This document shows positions 8,100 to 16,971 of a stretch of DNA of 64,000 bases, piece by piece. Origin of the DNA: Sporosarcina ureae. Lineage in GTDB: Bacteria > Bacillota > Bacilli > Bacillales_A > Planococcaceae. The number at the start of each line of letters is the position of its first letter. Positions within the stretch are counted from its first letter, which is position 1. The notes beneath the pieces were generated by a model. That model did not search any database and had not been told where the DNA came from. It worked only from the letters and a program-made list of their open reading frames with translations. A program made the position numbers and the translations under genes. The stretch covers positions 2,791,501-2,855,500 of the forward strand of contig NZ_CP015348.1 in the NCBI RefSeq assembly GCF_002109325.1. Reading direction: 5' to 3'.

Positions 8100-8306
8100 T
8101 CAATAAAATATAAATATAGCAATAACAGTCAATACAATAATCACGGGGACCGATAAAACATAAATCCACAGCAAATTGGAAAAACTTTTTTTGCTGCTGT
8201 AATTTTCTTTCTTGGAAGTAGTACTAGAATTAGCAACGGATAAGGTCAAAATCAATCCGACAACTAAAACAATAATAACGAGAATCATGGCGATGATCAG
8301 GCCCAA
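8100..8306 (-). CDS. Small two-helix membrane protein
   Basis: The product is 68 residues: a hydrophobic segment at 2-24, a short polar Ser/Lys-rich loop and a second hydrophobic segment at about 44-68. The start is TTG at 8306 with AGGAGG 11 bases upstream; ATG six codons later is a possible alternative but is further from the ribosome site. No family is recognised and there is no partner gene close on the same strand. The strong ribosome site and clean two-helix hairpin make it likely to be real. Confidence 0.65.
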   Translation of the reverse strand: MGLIIAMILVIIVLVVGLILTLSVANSSTTSKKENYSSKKSFSNLLWIYVLSVPVIIVLTVIAIFIFY

Positions 8307-8918
8307 GTTGATGAAGTCCTCCTTTTTTTAAAAAATCCTATTTTCCATACGCTACAATGATACCACATATAACATTTTCGAAGACTATCTAATTAAGGTG
8401 TGGCTGGAGGTTGTGAGGTCGTTAGAGTTATGTGTCAAAGTGTAGCCTACTTATTATATAAAATACGGTTAACTCATTATTGGACGTGCCACCCATCCAA
8501 CCTGAGATGACTGTCGACCCACAATGGAACGCTGTGTTGTATCACATTGGTACGATGTCGTATCCCACTTTGGGACGGCCAATAACCAAAGAACTTATAA
8601 GAACGTTAAATATAAAGAATAAGACCATTGTCGAGATGAATCTCGACGTCGCATGGTTTGTACCTCTTGCATACGTAAAACCCCTCCACATACAATCCAT
8701 CTACAAATCACTTGTATCCTTTTTGAAAAAAAGCTCTATATGATGAGTGAAAGATGACATCAAGTAGAATGTGGCAGTCTATCTCATCTACGGTTTTAAC
8801 TATTTTCGTATACTCGCAATAGTTTGTATTCACTTCATATCTGATATAATTAAACTCCATACGAAAATCTAGTAGCAAATCGGCAAGCATACGATACGAA
8901 AAACAAAGGAGCGAAAAA
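8307..8918. other. Intergenic gap, one doubtful ORF
   Basis: The 612-base region contains a plus-strand frame at 8480-8743 (87 codons, TTG start) without a ribosome site and without recognisable motifs, so it is not called as a gene. An AAAGGAG ribosome site for the following kinase-like gene lies at its right end. No other structure was found. Confidence 0.4.
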
Positions 8919-9737
8919 GTGTATCTAATCCAAGAACTATCCTATATAAAAAGGCTAGGCGGTCTCACTAACCTGAACTTCCTTGTGGCGCACAAAGGAC
9001 AAAAATATGTCTTACGTTTCCCGGCACATGAGTTTGAAGACATCATCAACCGCCAGCATGAAAAAGAGAATCAACGAATTGCGGCTGAAATTGGAGTGAC
9101 GGTCGATAATGTGGTGTTTACTGATGACGGAATCAAAATGACACCATATTACGATGCGACGGCTAATCTAACCCGAGATCTAATTGTGACTCCAGAATAT
9201 TTGGAAAAAGTTGCGGATGTGTTGTCTACGCTTCATTCATCGAATCGAGAATTTACGAATCGCTTTGATTATTGGGAAGAGGTCGAGAAGTATAAAAGTA
9301 CATTGACTGAAATGCCTTCGCTTTATGTGTTGCTCGAGGAACGGGTACGGAATTTGACGCAAGGGGAGCGTCTGGAGTATGTGCCGTGTCATATGGATTC
9401 GGTAACGGGGAATTTTATTCAGAATGACGCGGGGCAGTTGCTGTTGATCGACTGGGAGTACAGTGCGAATTATTTACCAGAATGGGACTTGGCGGCGTTT
9501 ATTATGGAACGTGAGTTGAGTGAGGAACAAGAGCAAGTGCTACTCGATTATTACGGTTTACCCGCTGCTTCGAAACAGTCGCTGGATTTGCAGAAGTTGA
9601 AGTCAGATTTTCTTTGGTCGTTATGGTCGCTTGTGAAAGAGCTGGAAGATCCTTCGTTTGAAGCATATACAGCGAAGCGGACGGAGCGCTTGATAGAGGG
9701 GTTGGAACAGTATTATCGTTTGTATGGGAATGAATAA
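8919..9737 (+). CDS. Choline/aminoglycoside-kinase-like phosphotransferase (LicA type)
   Basis: This 272-residue protein belongs to the APH/choline kinase superfamily and probably transfers phosphate from ATP to a small alcohol such as choline or ethanolamine. It shows an N-terminal lobe with RLGGLTNLNF and YVLRFP, a catalytic loop CHMDSVTGNF near residue 158 (the H-x-D-x4-N pattern) and the metal-binding LIDWEYS near 178 followed by PEWDLA. The start is GTG at 8919 after AAAGGAG. It is a single gene, convergent with the phosphatase gene downstream across a shared hairpin. The exact substrate cannot be read from the sequence. Confidence 0.85.
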   Translation: MYLIQELSYIKRLGGLTNLNFLVAHKGQKYVLRFPAHEFEDIINRQHEKENQRIAAEIGVTVDNVVFTDDGIKMTPYYDATANLTRDLIVTPEYLEKVADVLSTLHSSNREFTNRFDYWEEVEKYKSTLTEMPSLYVLLEERVRNLTQGERLEYVPCHMDSVTGNFIQNDAGQLLLIDWEYSANYLPEWDLAAFIMERELSEEQEQVLLDYYGLPAASKQSLDLQKLKSDFLWSLWSLVKELEDPSFEAYTAKRTERLIEGLEQYYRLYGNE

Positions 9738-9757
9738 TGGCATCATGAATACGATAC

Positions 9758-9790
9758 AAAAACTGCTCCGTAATCCCGAAGCAGTTTTGT
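9758..9790. terminator. Shared hairpin between convergent genes
   Basis: The stem AAAACTGCT/AGCAGTTTT encloses a short loop in the 63-base gap between two convergent genes and is flanked by A and T runs on both sides, fitting a bidirectional terminator. Confidence 0.7.
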
Positions 9791-9800
9791 ATAGCGAGTA

Positions 9801-10496
9801 TCAGTTGTTAACCATCTTACGACCGAAACTGAATTCCTTCCACGAACGAATTTCATAAGTAGGTGTAATCGAAGTACGGTTTTCTTTACCTTCTGGGTTA
9901 AACCAGCACGTATCAATTCCTGCATTGATCCCGCCTTGTATGTCAGACGTCAATGAATCACCGATCATCAAAACTTTTGAGCGGTCTGTAATTCCGAGTG
10001 AGTCGAAAGTATACTCAAAAATTTCAGGTTGCGGTTTTTTAAAGCCTGTCTGTTCGGATGCAATAATCGCTTCAAAGGTATTACGCAGCGGTGAACCTGC
10101 GATACGAGCATACTGGGCCAATGTAAAGCCATTTGTGAGGATCGCCAGACGGTAGTTCTCTAGACTGGCGAACATTTCTTCCACGCCTTCTATTAAGTGT
10201 GACTCATGTCCAAGGTTTTCAATATATAGCTCTCCAAAACGATGTGCGTCCAGTTTCAGTTCATGCTCTTGGAATAAGCGTCGAAAACGTTCTACTTTTA
10301 ATTCCTCAAGCGTGATGCGGCCTTGTTCTAGATCATCCCAGATGACGGAGCTGATTGCACGGTATGTGTCGCGATACTGCTCCAAGCCATTTGGCAAACC
10401 GAAAGAATTAAACGTGTTGCCGAGCGCATGCTTTTCTGTTTCATTGAAATCAAATAATGTATCGTCTAAATCAAATAATAGTAATTCATAGTGCAT
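9801..10496 (-). CDS. yfnB: HAD-superfamily nucleotidase, YjjG/YfnB type
   Basis: The protein is about 231 residues from ATG at 10496, which follows AAGGAG at 7-8 bases; a longer reading from TTG at 10520 would place the start before the ribosome site. Haloacid dehalogenase motifs are all visible: FDLDDTLFD near the start (nucleophile Asp), ILTNGF (motif II), KKPQPEIF (Lys of motif III) and MIGDSLTSDI (motif IV). The helical cap and overall length fit the YjjG/YfnB group, which dephosphorylates nucleoside monophosphates including non-canonical pyrimidine forms in E. coli. The cellular role here is inferred as house-cleaning. Confidence 0.85.
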   Translation of the reverse strand: MHYELLLFDLDDTLFDFNETEKHALGNTFNSFGLPNGLEQYRDTYRAISSVIWDDLEQGRITLEELKVERFRRLFQEHELKLDAHRFGELYIENLGHESHLIEGVEEMFASLENYRLAILTNGFTLAQYARIAGSPLRNTFEAIIASEQTGFKKPQPEIFEYTFDSLGITDRSKVLMIGDSLTSDIQGGINAGIDTCWFNPEGKENRTSITPTYEIRSWKEFSFGRKMVNN

Positions 10497-10636
10497 AAGT
10501 AAAAACTCCTTTTTTAACAAGTACTATTAGTATAACATGATACATTTATAGTATGAAGGAATCACGTTCGATTAACGTTCTACAGATGGGGGTATAGCAT
10601 ACATCGTGACTTTTTAGGAAAGTAGCTAAGGAGAGG

Positions 10637-11344
10637 ATGAACGAATTGAAGCCATTCATTGGAGTGACATCAGACATAGATGAAAAAGGGGATACACTGG
10701 TCCAGACCAGATACATAACAGCTGTACGTCGTGCGGGTGGAGTACCGATCATTTTACCAGTAGGGATGGAAGCGATTGACGAGGTGTGTGCTCATTTGGA
10801 CGGGTTATTACTCATTGGCGGGGAAGATGTTGATCCGTCACTATTTGGAGAAGAGCCGCATCAGAAGCTCGGCAAAGTATTTCCACAGCGTGATGAGATG
10901 GAGCTAGCGCTAGTTAAAGCGATGGCGCAACAAGACAAACCGGTACTCGGGATATGCAGAGGATATCAAATCATGAATGTGGCATTTGGCGGTACGCTGT
11001 ATCAAGACATCCACGCGCAACTTGCAGATGATTTACTGCAACATCATCAGCTGACGGATTTAGAATTTGCTACGCATTTAGTGGATATAGTTCCAGACAG
11101 TAAGCTTGCGGAATGTGCAGGTACTTCCGAGATTCGGGTGAATACGTTGCATCATCAGGCTGTGAAGGAGATACAAGCGCCACTCATCGTTACAGCGATG
11201 GCTAAAGATGGCGTGATTGAAGCGTTTGAGAGTACTGAGCATACGTTCCTTGTAGGGGTTCAGTGGCATCCTGAGGCATTAGTAAAGCGGGATGATGCGA
11301 CTTCGTTGAGGTTGTTTGAGAGGTTTGTGGAAGCAGCTAACTAA
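10637..11344 (+). CDS. Class I glutamine amidotransferase, peptidase C26 (PuuD-like)
   Basis: This 235-residue enzyme resembles gamma-glutamyl-gamma-aminobutyrate hydrolase. The N-terminus PFIGVTSDID, the GLLLIGGEDVDPSLFGEEP segment, the nucleophile motif GICRGYQIMNVAFGGTLYQD (Cys near residue 103) and QWHPE with the catalytic His near the end are all present. Such enzymes cleave gamma-glutamyl amides. ATG at 10637 is close to its AAGGAG, and TTG at 10646 is an alternative start. The last 145 codons, the terminator and the downstream spacer recur as a degenerate copy at 14138-14720, on the other side of the nuclease pair. Confidence 0.88.
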   Translation: MNELKPFIGVTSDIDEKGDTLVQTRYITAVRRAGGVPIILPVGMEAIDEVCAHLDGLLLIGGEDVDPSLFGEEPHQKLGKVFPQRDEMELALVKAMAQQDKPVLGICRGYQIMNVAFGGTLYQDIHAQLADDLLQHHQLTDLEFATHLVDIVPDSKLAECAGTSEIRVNTLHHQAVKEIQAPLIVTAMAKDGVIEAFESTEHTFLVGVQWHPEALVKRDDATSLRLFERFVEAAN

Positions 11345-11366
11345 AATTGAATATGTTCTAACATGA

Positions 11367-11400
11367 AAGGGATCTCACCAAAATGAGATCTCTTTTATTT
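11367..11400 (+). terminator. Terminator after the C26 peptidase gene
   Basis: The hairpin GATCTCA/TGAGATC with a 6-base loop is followed by a T-rich run. A near-identical hairpin follows the degenerate copy at about 14590-14625. Confidence 0.8.
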
Positions 11401-11561
11401 AGGTTTTGGTAATTTTATATTATGTTTTTATTTACGTATAGGCATCATCTTTTTGTGTGATACTATTATACTGTTAATTAAAATATGTCATTATAACTAA
11501 TTTGGTGAATTTACTATAAAGTTACTTTATGATTAAAAGTCATGCAAATGGATTTAATCCT

Positions 11562-11640
11562 ATGATTATCAATCATAGGATATTGGCTCTTAAGAAATGT
11601 GGAAAATCATCAACAGTTCAATCAGTCGATAGCTAATTTT
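11562..11640 (+). pseudogene. Remnant of a flagellin gene start
   Basis: From ATG at 11562 the frame reads MIINHRILALKKCGKSS, then VQSVDS and a stop, which aligns with the start of the intact flagellin ([21 protein letters not shown]) at 14768. The upstream spacer is also alike (CATTATAACTAAT and GCAAATGGA in both copies). Similarity fades after about 11640, roughly 110 bases before the nuclease gene. The stop codon and missing body show it is a relic of a duplicated flagellin locus. Confidence 0.75.
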
Positions 11641-11750
11641 ATGTTTATTACTAACATTACAAGCTATGCCAGAATAAGACTTACAAATAGCATAAGGAAT
11701 TTGAAATAAAAGTTTACAAATGTTTGTCTATGAATAAGGAGGTAAAGAAG

Positions 11751-12650
11751 ATGAAAGTTTTTCGGAAAATCGCAACAGGTGTAAATACAGTGGGTGGGGG
11801 AATCGTTAATACTGGTGTGAAAGTAACAGGTGATACGATCGGTAAAAAGTTTCCCAAGACAGGAAAATACATAAAAGATGTAGGAGATACAGTGGTCCGT
11901 TCCTCTAAAACTGTCATTTCGAATACAGCTCACTTTGCAGATGGAGCAGCTACTAGTGTTTATGGTGTCATCAAAAAAGATGAAGTTATACGTAATGAAG
12001 GATGGGGTGATGTTAAGTCAGCAACGACTAATACTGCAAAAGGTATGATTGGTGGAGTGGTATTTACAGGTAAAAGTGTTGGACAAACAATAACCGGTGT
12101 TGCGCGACAGGATCACGAGCAGTGGATGACCGGCATAAAGAATGTGGGGAAAGCAGCAGCTGTAATGGCGACTGGAGTGGGTGTACTTGATATCGTCGGT
12201 GTGTTTGATGTAGATGTAGCAGAAGCAGCTGAGTTGAGTACACGTAATATGAGTTTGGATGGCAGTGTGCATGAAATAACAGGTGTACCATTTGAAACGA
12301 ACACAGTGGACCATGTGAATGGCCAGTATACAGGAGTGTTTCCGGTGTTCGATTCTGCTTTTGATGTGGAGTTACCTGCAGATTCGCTTCAATATTCAGA
12401 TACGGTCCATATCGGTATTGCGAATATGACGCTCTATGAGTCAATCCAGAATGATCCTTCATTAGCAGTAGAGTTAGGGTTTGATGCACAAGATGTGGAA
12501 AATTTGCAGTCTGTTGTGACGCCTGAAGGCTATGATTGGCATCATCATGAGGAACCTGGACGTATGCAATTGGTTGATGAGCAAGATCATGGAACGACGG
12601 GGCATACGGGTGGACGTAATCTGTGGGGTGGCGGGACGGCTGCTAGATGA
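11751..12650 (+). CDS. WHH-motif HNH/Endo VII nuclease, toxin-like
   Basis: The product has 299 residues from ATG at 11751, which follows AAGGAGG by 8 bases; an upstream ATG at 11724 precedes the ribosome site and is unlikely. The C-terminal third carries the signature of the WHH family of HNH/endonuclease VII nucleases: GVFPVFDS, a long helical part, then GYDWHHHEEPGRMQLV (Trp near residue 263), QDH, GHTGGRNLWGGG. This domain is common as the toxic tip of polymorphic toxins. The N-terminal 170 residues are glycine-rich with weakly hydrophobic stretches (GMIGGVVFTGKSVG, AAAVMATGVGVLDIVGV); no signal peptide or LXG domain is seen. The next gene overlaps it by four bases (ATGA), so the two are co-translated. 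A role as a defence effector or as a toxin with a partner is inferred. Confidence 0.85.
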   Translation: MKVFRKIATGVNTVGGGIVNTGVKVTGDTIGKKFPKTGKYIKDVGDTVVRSSKTVISNTAHFADGAATSVYGVIKKDEVIRNEGWGDVKSATTNTAKGMIGGVVFTGKSVGQTITGVARQDHEQWMTGIKNVGKAAAVMATGVGVLDIVGVFDVDVAEAAELSTRNMSLDGSVHEITGVPFETNTVDHVNGQYTGVFPVFDSAFDVELPADSLQYSDTVHIGIANMTLYESIQNDPSLAVELGFDAQDVENLQSVVTPEGYDWHHHEEPGRMQLVDEQDHGTTGHTGGRNLWGGGTAAR

Positions 12651-14035
12651 GTGATTGGAAAACTGATATGACTGCCTTACTTGCCAAAGTTGCGGGGAAA
12701 AGTTATGACTGGTTATCGAGTGTATTAAATCGTACGGATTATACATTGACGAAAGTGATGGAGTTTTTACAAGATAAGAAAGCAGTTCTCGATCAGTATT
12801 TAGTTGATCGTAGAAGTCTATTGCATTCGATTGAAAAAGCGCAGTTAGAAGTAGATATTTTACAAAAAGAAATTGATGAAACGAAACAAAGTCAAAGAGA
12901 AAAACATATTACTTTACTCGAAGAATTACAGAATCGAACTGCTGAGTTATTTCAGTATCAGAAAGAATACTCTGCACTAAAAATAAAATCCGAACAAACT
13001 AAATCAGCATTGACTGATTTAGTTCAAGAAAAAGAATTTGCAATTAACGAACGCAACTACTTAAAGTCGGAGTATGATCACTTACAAGAAATTATCAATA
13101 CAACTTCTAATGAGCTAGTTGAATTGAAGTCTGAAGTAGCAACTTTAAATGAGCTAAATACTTCAGTTGCCCAAAAAGAAATTGAAGTGAAGGAAAGACA
13201 AATATTTGATCTTGAGATGTCACACGATCAAACTGTTCGTTCAATGACGAAACTTGAGAAACGTTTAAAAGAAAAAATGCAAGAGACAGCTCAGCTTAAT
13301 AGTGAAATACAAAGAATGGCGCAAAAAATACAAAGTAAAAATGAGCATGTTAGAAAACTAAAACAGAATATTAGTGAACAGGAAACTCATTTGGAAACCG
13401 GACAAACCGAGTTAAAAATATTTAAACAAACGATTCAACAATCACTAGTAGAAATGCAAGAAAAAGAGAAGTGTATGGTCAAGGCGATAGAGAAAGTAGA
13501 TTCGCTTCAAAAGGAATTAGACGATGCAGTAGAATTGTATTATACAGATGTACAAAATTCGAAAGATGAAATTGATGAGCTACAGGAACAATTATCAAAA
13601 GAGCAAAATGATGCATCAGTTGCTAGAGCTGAGCGTGATAAGCAAATGGAGTTTTCTACAGAAGCCATTGCTACTCTCAAAGCAGAATATGAGCCTAGAT
13701 TTAAAAAACTTTATATGAGTTCAAACTTCACTCCGAAATTCTTTGATGATTTCTATCGAATTAGTGCATCTGATCGATTACAAGTTGAGGTAGTAATCGT
13801 TAATTTAAATTATTACTATGATACGGCTATGAGTAAAGTTCGTCCGAATACGGTCGATACAGGAAAAGGAAGACCAGCAGTTTATGAATATCCTTTCGGG
13901 CGCGACCATACTGGCCGAATTTACTTTAGAAAAGATCAAAATATAGTGTCTTTTTATCGAATTAGTCGTTCAAAGAATAGTGGGAAATTAAGTCAAAAAC
14001 GTGTGATTGATTGGCTGAAGGATAATCGAATTTAA
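12647..14035 (+). CDS. Long coiled-coil protein with possible RelE-like C-domain
   Basis: The 462-residue protein starts at ATG 12647 inside the stop region of the nuclease gene. Residues about 45-350 form a long, highly charged coiled coil with few prolines. The last 110 residues are globular: FFDDFYRISASDRLQ, a helix, KGRPAVYEYPF, GRIYFRKDQNIVSFYRIS and KRVIDWLKDN, an order of helices and strands reminiscent of RelE/ParE-type toxins, though no family match can be claimed. There is no membrane segment. Tight coupling to the WHH nuclease suggests it is its regulator, inhibitor or sensor. It is A+T rich compared with the core genes, and with its partner forms a module flanked by duplicated sequence. 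Confidence 0.7.
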   Translation: MSDWKTDMTALLAKVAGKSYDWLSSVLNRTDYTLTKVMEFLQDKKAVLDQYLVDRRSLLHSIEKAQLEVDILQKEIDETKQSQREKHITLLEELQNRTAELFQYQKEYSALKIKSEQTKSALTDLVQEKEFAINERNYLKSEYDHLQEIINTTSNELVELKSEVATLNELNTSVAQKEIEVKERQIFDLEMSHDQTVRSMTKLEKRLKEKMQETAQLNSEIQRMAQKIQSKNEHVRKLKQNISEQETHLETGQTELKIFKQTIQQSLVEMQEKEKCMVKAIEKVDSLQKELDDAVELYYTDVQNSKDEIDELQEQLSKEQNDASVARAERDKQMEFSTEAIATLKAEYEPRFKKLYMSSNFTPKFFDDFYRISASDRLQVEVVIVNLNYYYDTAMSKVRPNTVDTGKGRPAVYEYPFGRDHTGRIYFRKDQNIVSFYRISRSKNSGKLSQKRVIDWLKDNRI

Positions 14036-14137
14036 ACTCTAACCTACTATGAGATTGAGATCCTGTGCGTCACACAAATTAGTAAGAATTTTAAATGGTT
14101 TCAGTGTTGTTTGACACCCAATAAAAAAGAATGAAGT

Positions 14138-14566
14138 TTGGCTTTAGTTAAAGCTAGGAAGGAACAGGACAAGCCGGTATTCGAGATCTGCAAAGGGGAT
14201 CAAATTATGAATGTAGCATTTGGCGGTACGCTGTATCAAGACATCCATGCGCAGCTAGTAGATGACTTGTTACAGCATAACCAACTAACGGATTTGGAAT
14301 TTGCTACGCAGTTATTAGATATTGTACCCGATAGTATTCTGGCAGAGTATGCAGGAGCTTCAGAGATTCGCGTGAACACGTTGCATCATCAAGCTGTGAG
14401 TTGCCTTTAGTCGTGACAGCGATGGCTAAAGATGGCGTGATTGAAGCGTTTGAGAGTACTGAGCATACGTTCTTGGTGGGGGTTCAGTGGCATCCTGAGG
14501 CATTGGTGAAGCGGGATGATGCGACTTCGTTGAGGTTGTTTGAGAGATTTGTGGAAGCAGCTACAT
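14138..14566 (+). pseudogene. Degenerate copy of the C26 peptidase gene 3' part
   Basis: This stretch copies 10904-11343 but lacks the first 90 or so codons. The nucleophile motif GICRGYQ has become EICKGDQ, and a net loss of about 10 bases near 14398 shifts the frame and brings in a stop at 14408. The last 150 bases are almost identical to the intact gene, including QWHPEALVKRDDATSLRLFERF, so either the duplication is fairly recent or gene conversion has occurred. No ribosome site precedes it. Confidence 0.85.
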
Positions 14567-14584
14567 AAAGTTGTATACGTTCTA

Positions 14585-14625
14585 GTATGAAAGAGATCTC
14601 ATCAAAATGAGGTCTTTTTTATTTG
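14585..14625 (+). terminator. Duplicated terminator after the degenerate C26 copy
   Basis: The hairpin GATCTCA/TGAGGTC with a T run is the second copy of the terminator at 11367-11400, with one changed stem position (a G-T type pair in RNA). Confidence 0.65.
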
Positions 14626-14767
14626 GATTTTGGTGATTTTATATGGTGTTTTTATTTACATATAGGTAATATATTCTTTTGTGATACTATTATACCAACT
14701 ATTATTTATGTATCATTATAACTAATCGGATTAATACCCTATAAATTGTGCAAATGGAGTTGAGACT

Positions 14768-16039
14768 TTGATAATTAATCATAACTTATCTGCTTTGAAT
14801 ACATATAGAAACCAACAACAAAACAATCAATCAGTAGCTAACTCCATAAATAAATTATCATCAGGAATGCGAATCAATCAAGCTGGAGATGATTCTGCAG
14901 GACTTGCTATATCCGAAAAGATGAAAGGGCAAATTAGGGGATTGGAGAAAGCGGAAAGAAATATCGCGGACGGTATATCTCTGACACAAACAGCTGAAGC
15001 TGCTTTAGGAGAGATATCTAATCCTAATTTAATACGATTAAGAGAGCTGGCCGTTCAGGCTGCAAATGACACTTTAACACAAAGCGACCGTGACCTTATC
15101 CAACAAGAAGTGGGTCAAATCAAAAATGGTATTAATACAATTGCAAATAACACTACATTTAATAAAATCCAATTATTAAACGTACCTGATGAAATTGAAA
15201 CTGAAGAAGTAGAAGGCGCTCCAAGTTTAGAAAAGATAGTTACAGTTAAAGCTAAAGAAAGGGTAACTGCGGGGTATATTATAGTACCAGATCCTCCCGA
15301 CCCTTCATCTTTTGAAATTACAGCCCTTTTTGGGACACCATCTGGTGCATATTGGCCTGATTTAAATATAGTAAGTCCAAATGGAGAAAAATTTGGCTAT
15401 GAAGAACAATACTTAAATAATAGTGGAGCAGTAGTAGATATAACAAATACTTCCTCTACAAGCGCCAAATATACTGGTTATGGATCAGCGGACGAAAATA
15501 TGATTTTCGATAATCCGATAAGTGGTAAATGGACGATTGAAATTAGAAATAATGGCGGCACTAAAGATTCGTCATTTCAATTAAAGTCCAATTATTTAAT
15601 TTACGGTGGGGAGTCTAGTTCTACTACAGATATAATAACTAAGTATCCGAACCTTAACTTGCAAGTTGGGCCTAATGAAGGACAAAATTTTAAAATAGAT
15701 TTATCTGATGTACGAACTGAAGCATTAAAAATCGATGGAATAAATCTTACTTCCCAAAGTTCCTCTAATCAGGCCATCGCTGTAATAGATACAGCGATTG
15801 AATTAGTATCCTCTGAAAGATCAAAGTTTGGGACGTATCAGAATGGTCTGCAACATATCGAGAGAAATGTTACGAATTATAAAGAGAATTTAACTGCCTC
15901 TGAATCAAGAATCAGAGACCTAGATATGGCAAGTGAAATAACCAAGTTATCTAACAATCAAATCATCTTACAAGCCTCACAAGCAATGATGTCGCAAGCA
16001 AATCAAGTTACGCAAGGCGTCTTGCAATTATTAAAGTGA
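14768..16039 (+). CDS. hag: Flagellin with an inserted beta-rich domain
   Basis: This 423-residue protein forms the flagellar filament. The conserved N-terminal D0/D1 region ([45 protein letters not shown]) and C-terminal D1/D0 region ([31 protein letters not shown]) are intact. Between them, residues about 140-300 form a variable domain with [20 protein letters not shown] and [16 protein letters not shown], which resembles a proprotein-convertase P-type or pre-peptidase beta-sandwich. The start is TTG at 14768 with a weak GGAG site. The gene stands far from flaG-fliD-fliS-fliT at 33.2 kb, and no sigma-D-like promoter was found upstream, unlike for flaG. No csrA or fliW lies beside it. A second hag elsewhere in the genome is possible. 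Confidence 0.92.
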   Translation: MIINHNLSALNTYRNQQQNNQSVANSINKLSSGMRINQAGDDSAGLAISEKMKGQIRGLEKAERNIADGISLTQTAEAALGEISNPNLIRLRELAVQAANDTLTQSDRDLIQQEVGQIKNGINTIANNTTFNKIQLLNVPDEIETEEVEGAPSLEKIVTVKAKERVTAGYIIVPDPPDPSSFEITALFGTPSGAYWPDLNIVSPNGEKFGYEEQYLNNSGAVVDITNTSSTSAKYTGYGSADENMIFDNPISGKWTIEIRNNGGTKDSSFQLKSNYLIYGGESSSTTDIITKYPNLNLQVGPNEGQNFKIDLSDVRTEALKIDGINLTSQSSSNQAIAVIDTAIELVSSERSKFGTYQNGLQHIERNVTNYKENLTASESRIRDLDMASEITKLSNNQIILQASQAMMSQANQVTQGVLQLLK

Positions 16040-16173
16040 GTCCATTTAAACGTACCATTCATAAGAAGCGGTACCATCTAGGCAACAATTCACTTCAATG
16101 CTATACTCAACCATACAAGTTTTTATACAAACTATAACAATTGAAGTGAATTATCCACAAGAAAGGAGCCCAC

Positions 16174-16929
16174 ATGAGCACAAACAACAAAACAGTAGTC
16201 CGTTCCCTAGACATACTCAACCTATTCGTCGATCACCCAGCCCTCACATTCCAAGAAATCATCGACCTATCGGGCATCCCGAAATCCTCCGTCTACCGCA
16301 TGTTATCTTCGCTCGAAGAAATGAGATTCTTAGAGAAAGGCGCAGATTCACAATATCGTCTTGGGTTGTTGCTACTCAAATACGGTAGCCTCGTTTCGAA
16401 GCGGTTAGATATCCGGAAGATTGCGTATCCGATTATGGAAGAGCTTCACAATGATGTGAAGGAAGCGATCAACTTGATTGTGAGGCAAGGGGATCAGGCG
16501 ATTTACGTGGAGAAGATTGATACATATCAGAAGGTTCGTTTATATACTGCGATCGGCAGAAACAGTCCGCTTTACGCGGGGGCGTGTTCGCGGATTATTT
16601 TATCGAATCTGTCGGATAGTTATATTGCGGAGTATTTAGATAAGACGGAGTTGCAGCAGTTTGCGAACGGTACGTATACCGATCGGGAATCATTGCTTGC
16701 GTCTATCGAAGAGACTCGCCGCAATGGCTATACGCTCAGTAATTCGGAGCTTGAGAATTTCACTTCGGCTGTGGCGGCACCGATCTATGATTTTAGTGGT
16801 GAAGTGATTGCCGGGATCAGTATCGCGGGGATTGAAGCAAATTATCAGGAAGAGAATTTGAAGATGTTAGTCCCTAAAGTGAAAGAAGCTGCCTCTGAGA
16901 TTTCTAGGCAGCTTGGGTATATAGGATAA
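16174..16929 (+). CDS. kipR: IclR-family regulator, KipR-like
   Basis: The 251-residue regulator has an N-terminal winged helix (SLDILNLFVDHPALTFQEIIDLSGIPKSSVYRMLSSLEE) and a C-terminal effector domain (AGACSRIILSNLSD, SNSELENFTSAVAAPIYD, AGISIAG) of the IclR type. It lies beside kipA and kipI, as B. subtilis kipR does, where KipR represses the kip operon. The start ATG follows AAGGAG. It converges with kipA across a shared terminator. The inverted motif pair between kipI and pxpA (18711-18898) is a candidate operator. The effector is inferred to be 5-oxoproline or a related nitrogen signal. Confidence 0.87.
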   Translation: MSTNNKTVVRSLDILNLFVDHPALTFQEIIDLSGIPKSSVYRMLSSLEEMRFLEKGADSQYRLGLLLLKYGSLVSKRLDIRKIAYPIMEELHNDVKEAINLIVRQGDQAIYVEKIDTYQKVRLYTAIGRNSPLYAGACSRIILSNLSDSYIAEYLDKTELQQFANGTYTDRESLLASIEETRRNGYTLSNSELENFTSAVAAPIYDFSGEVIAGISIAGIEANYQEENLKMLVPKVKEAASEISRQLGYIG

Positions 16930-16933
16930 AGTA

Positions 16934-16971
16934 GACCTTTGTGATTCAGTGATGCTGAAGCACAAAGGTTT
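16934..16971. terminator. Shared terminator between kipR and kipA
   Basis: ACCTTTGTG pairs with CACAAAGGT around an internal loop, followed by T-rich DNA on the plus strand. It fills the 42-base gap between convergent genes. Confidence 0.7.

Noticed and set aside
8480..8743. 87-codon frame before the LicA-like gene
   Set aside because: TTG start, no ribosome site, no recognisable motif; possible decayed fragment but not supportable.
12064..12489. 141-codon minus-strand frame
   Set aside because: Antisense to the WHH nuclease gene; His/Tyr-rich composition reflects the opposite strand.
14138..14410. A second functional C26 peptidase
   Set aside because: The catalytic motif is mutated, the front part is missing and a frameshift follows, so it is a relic.
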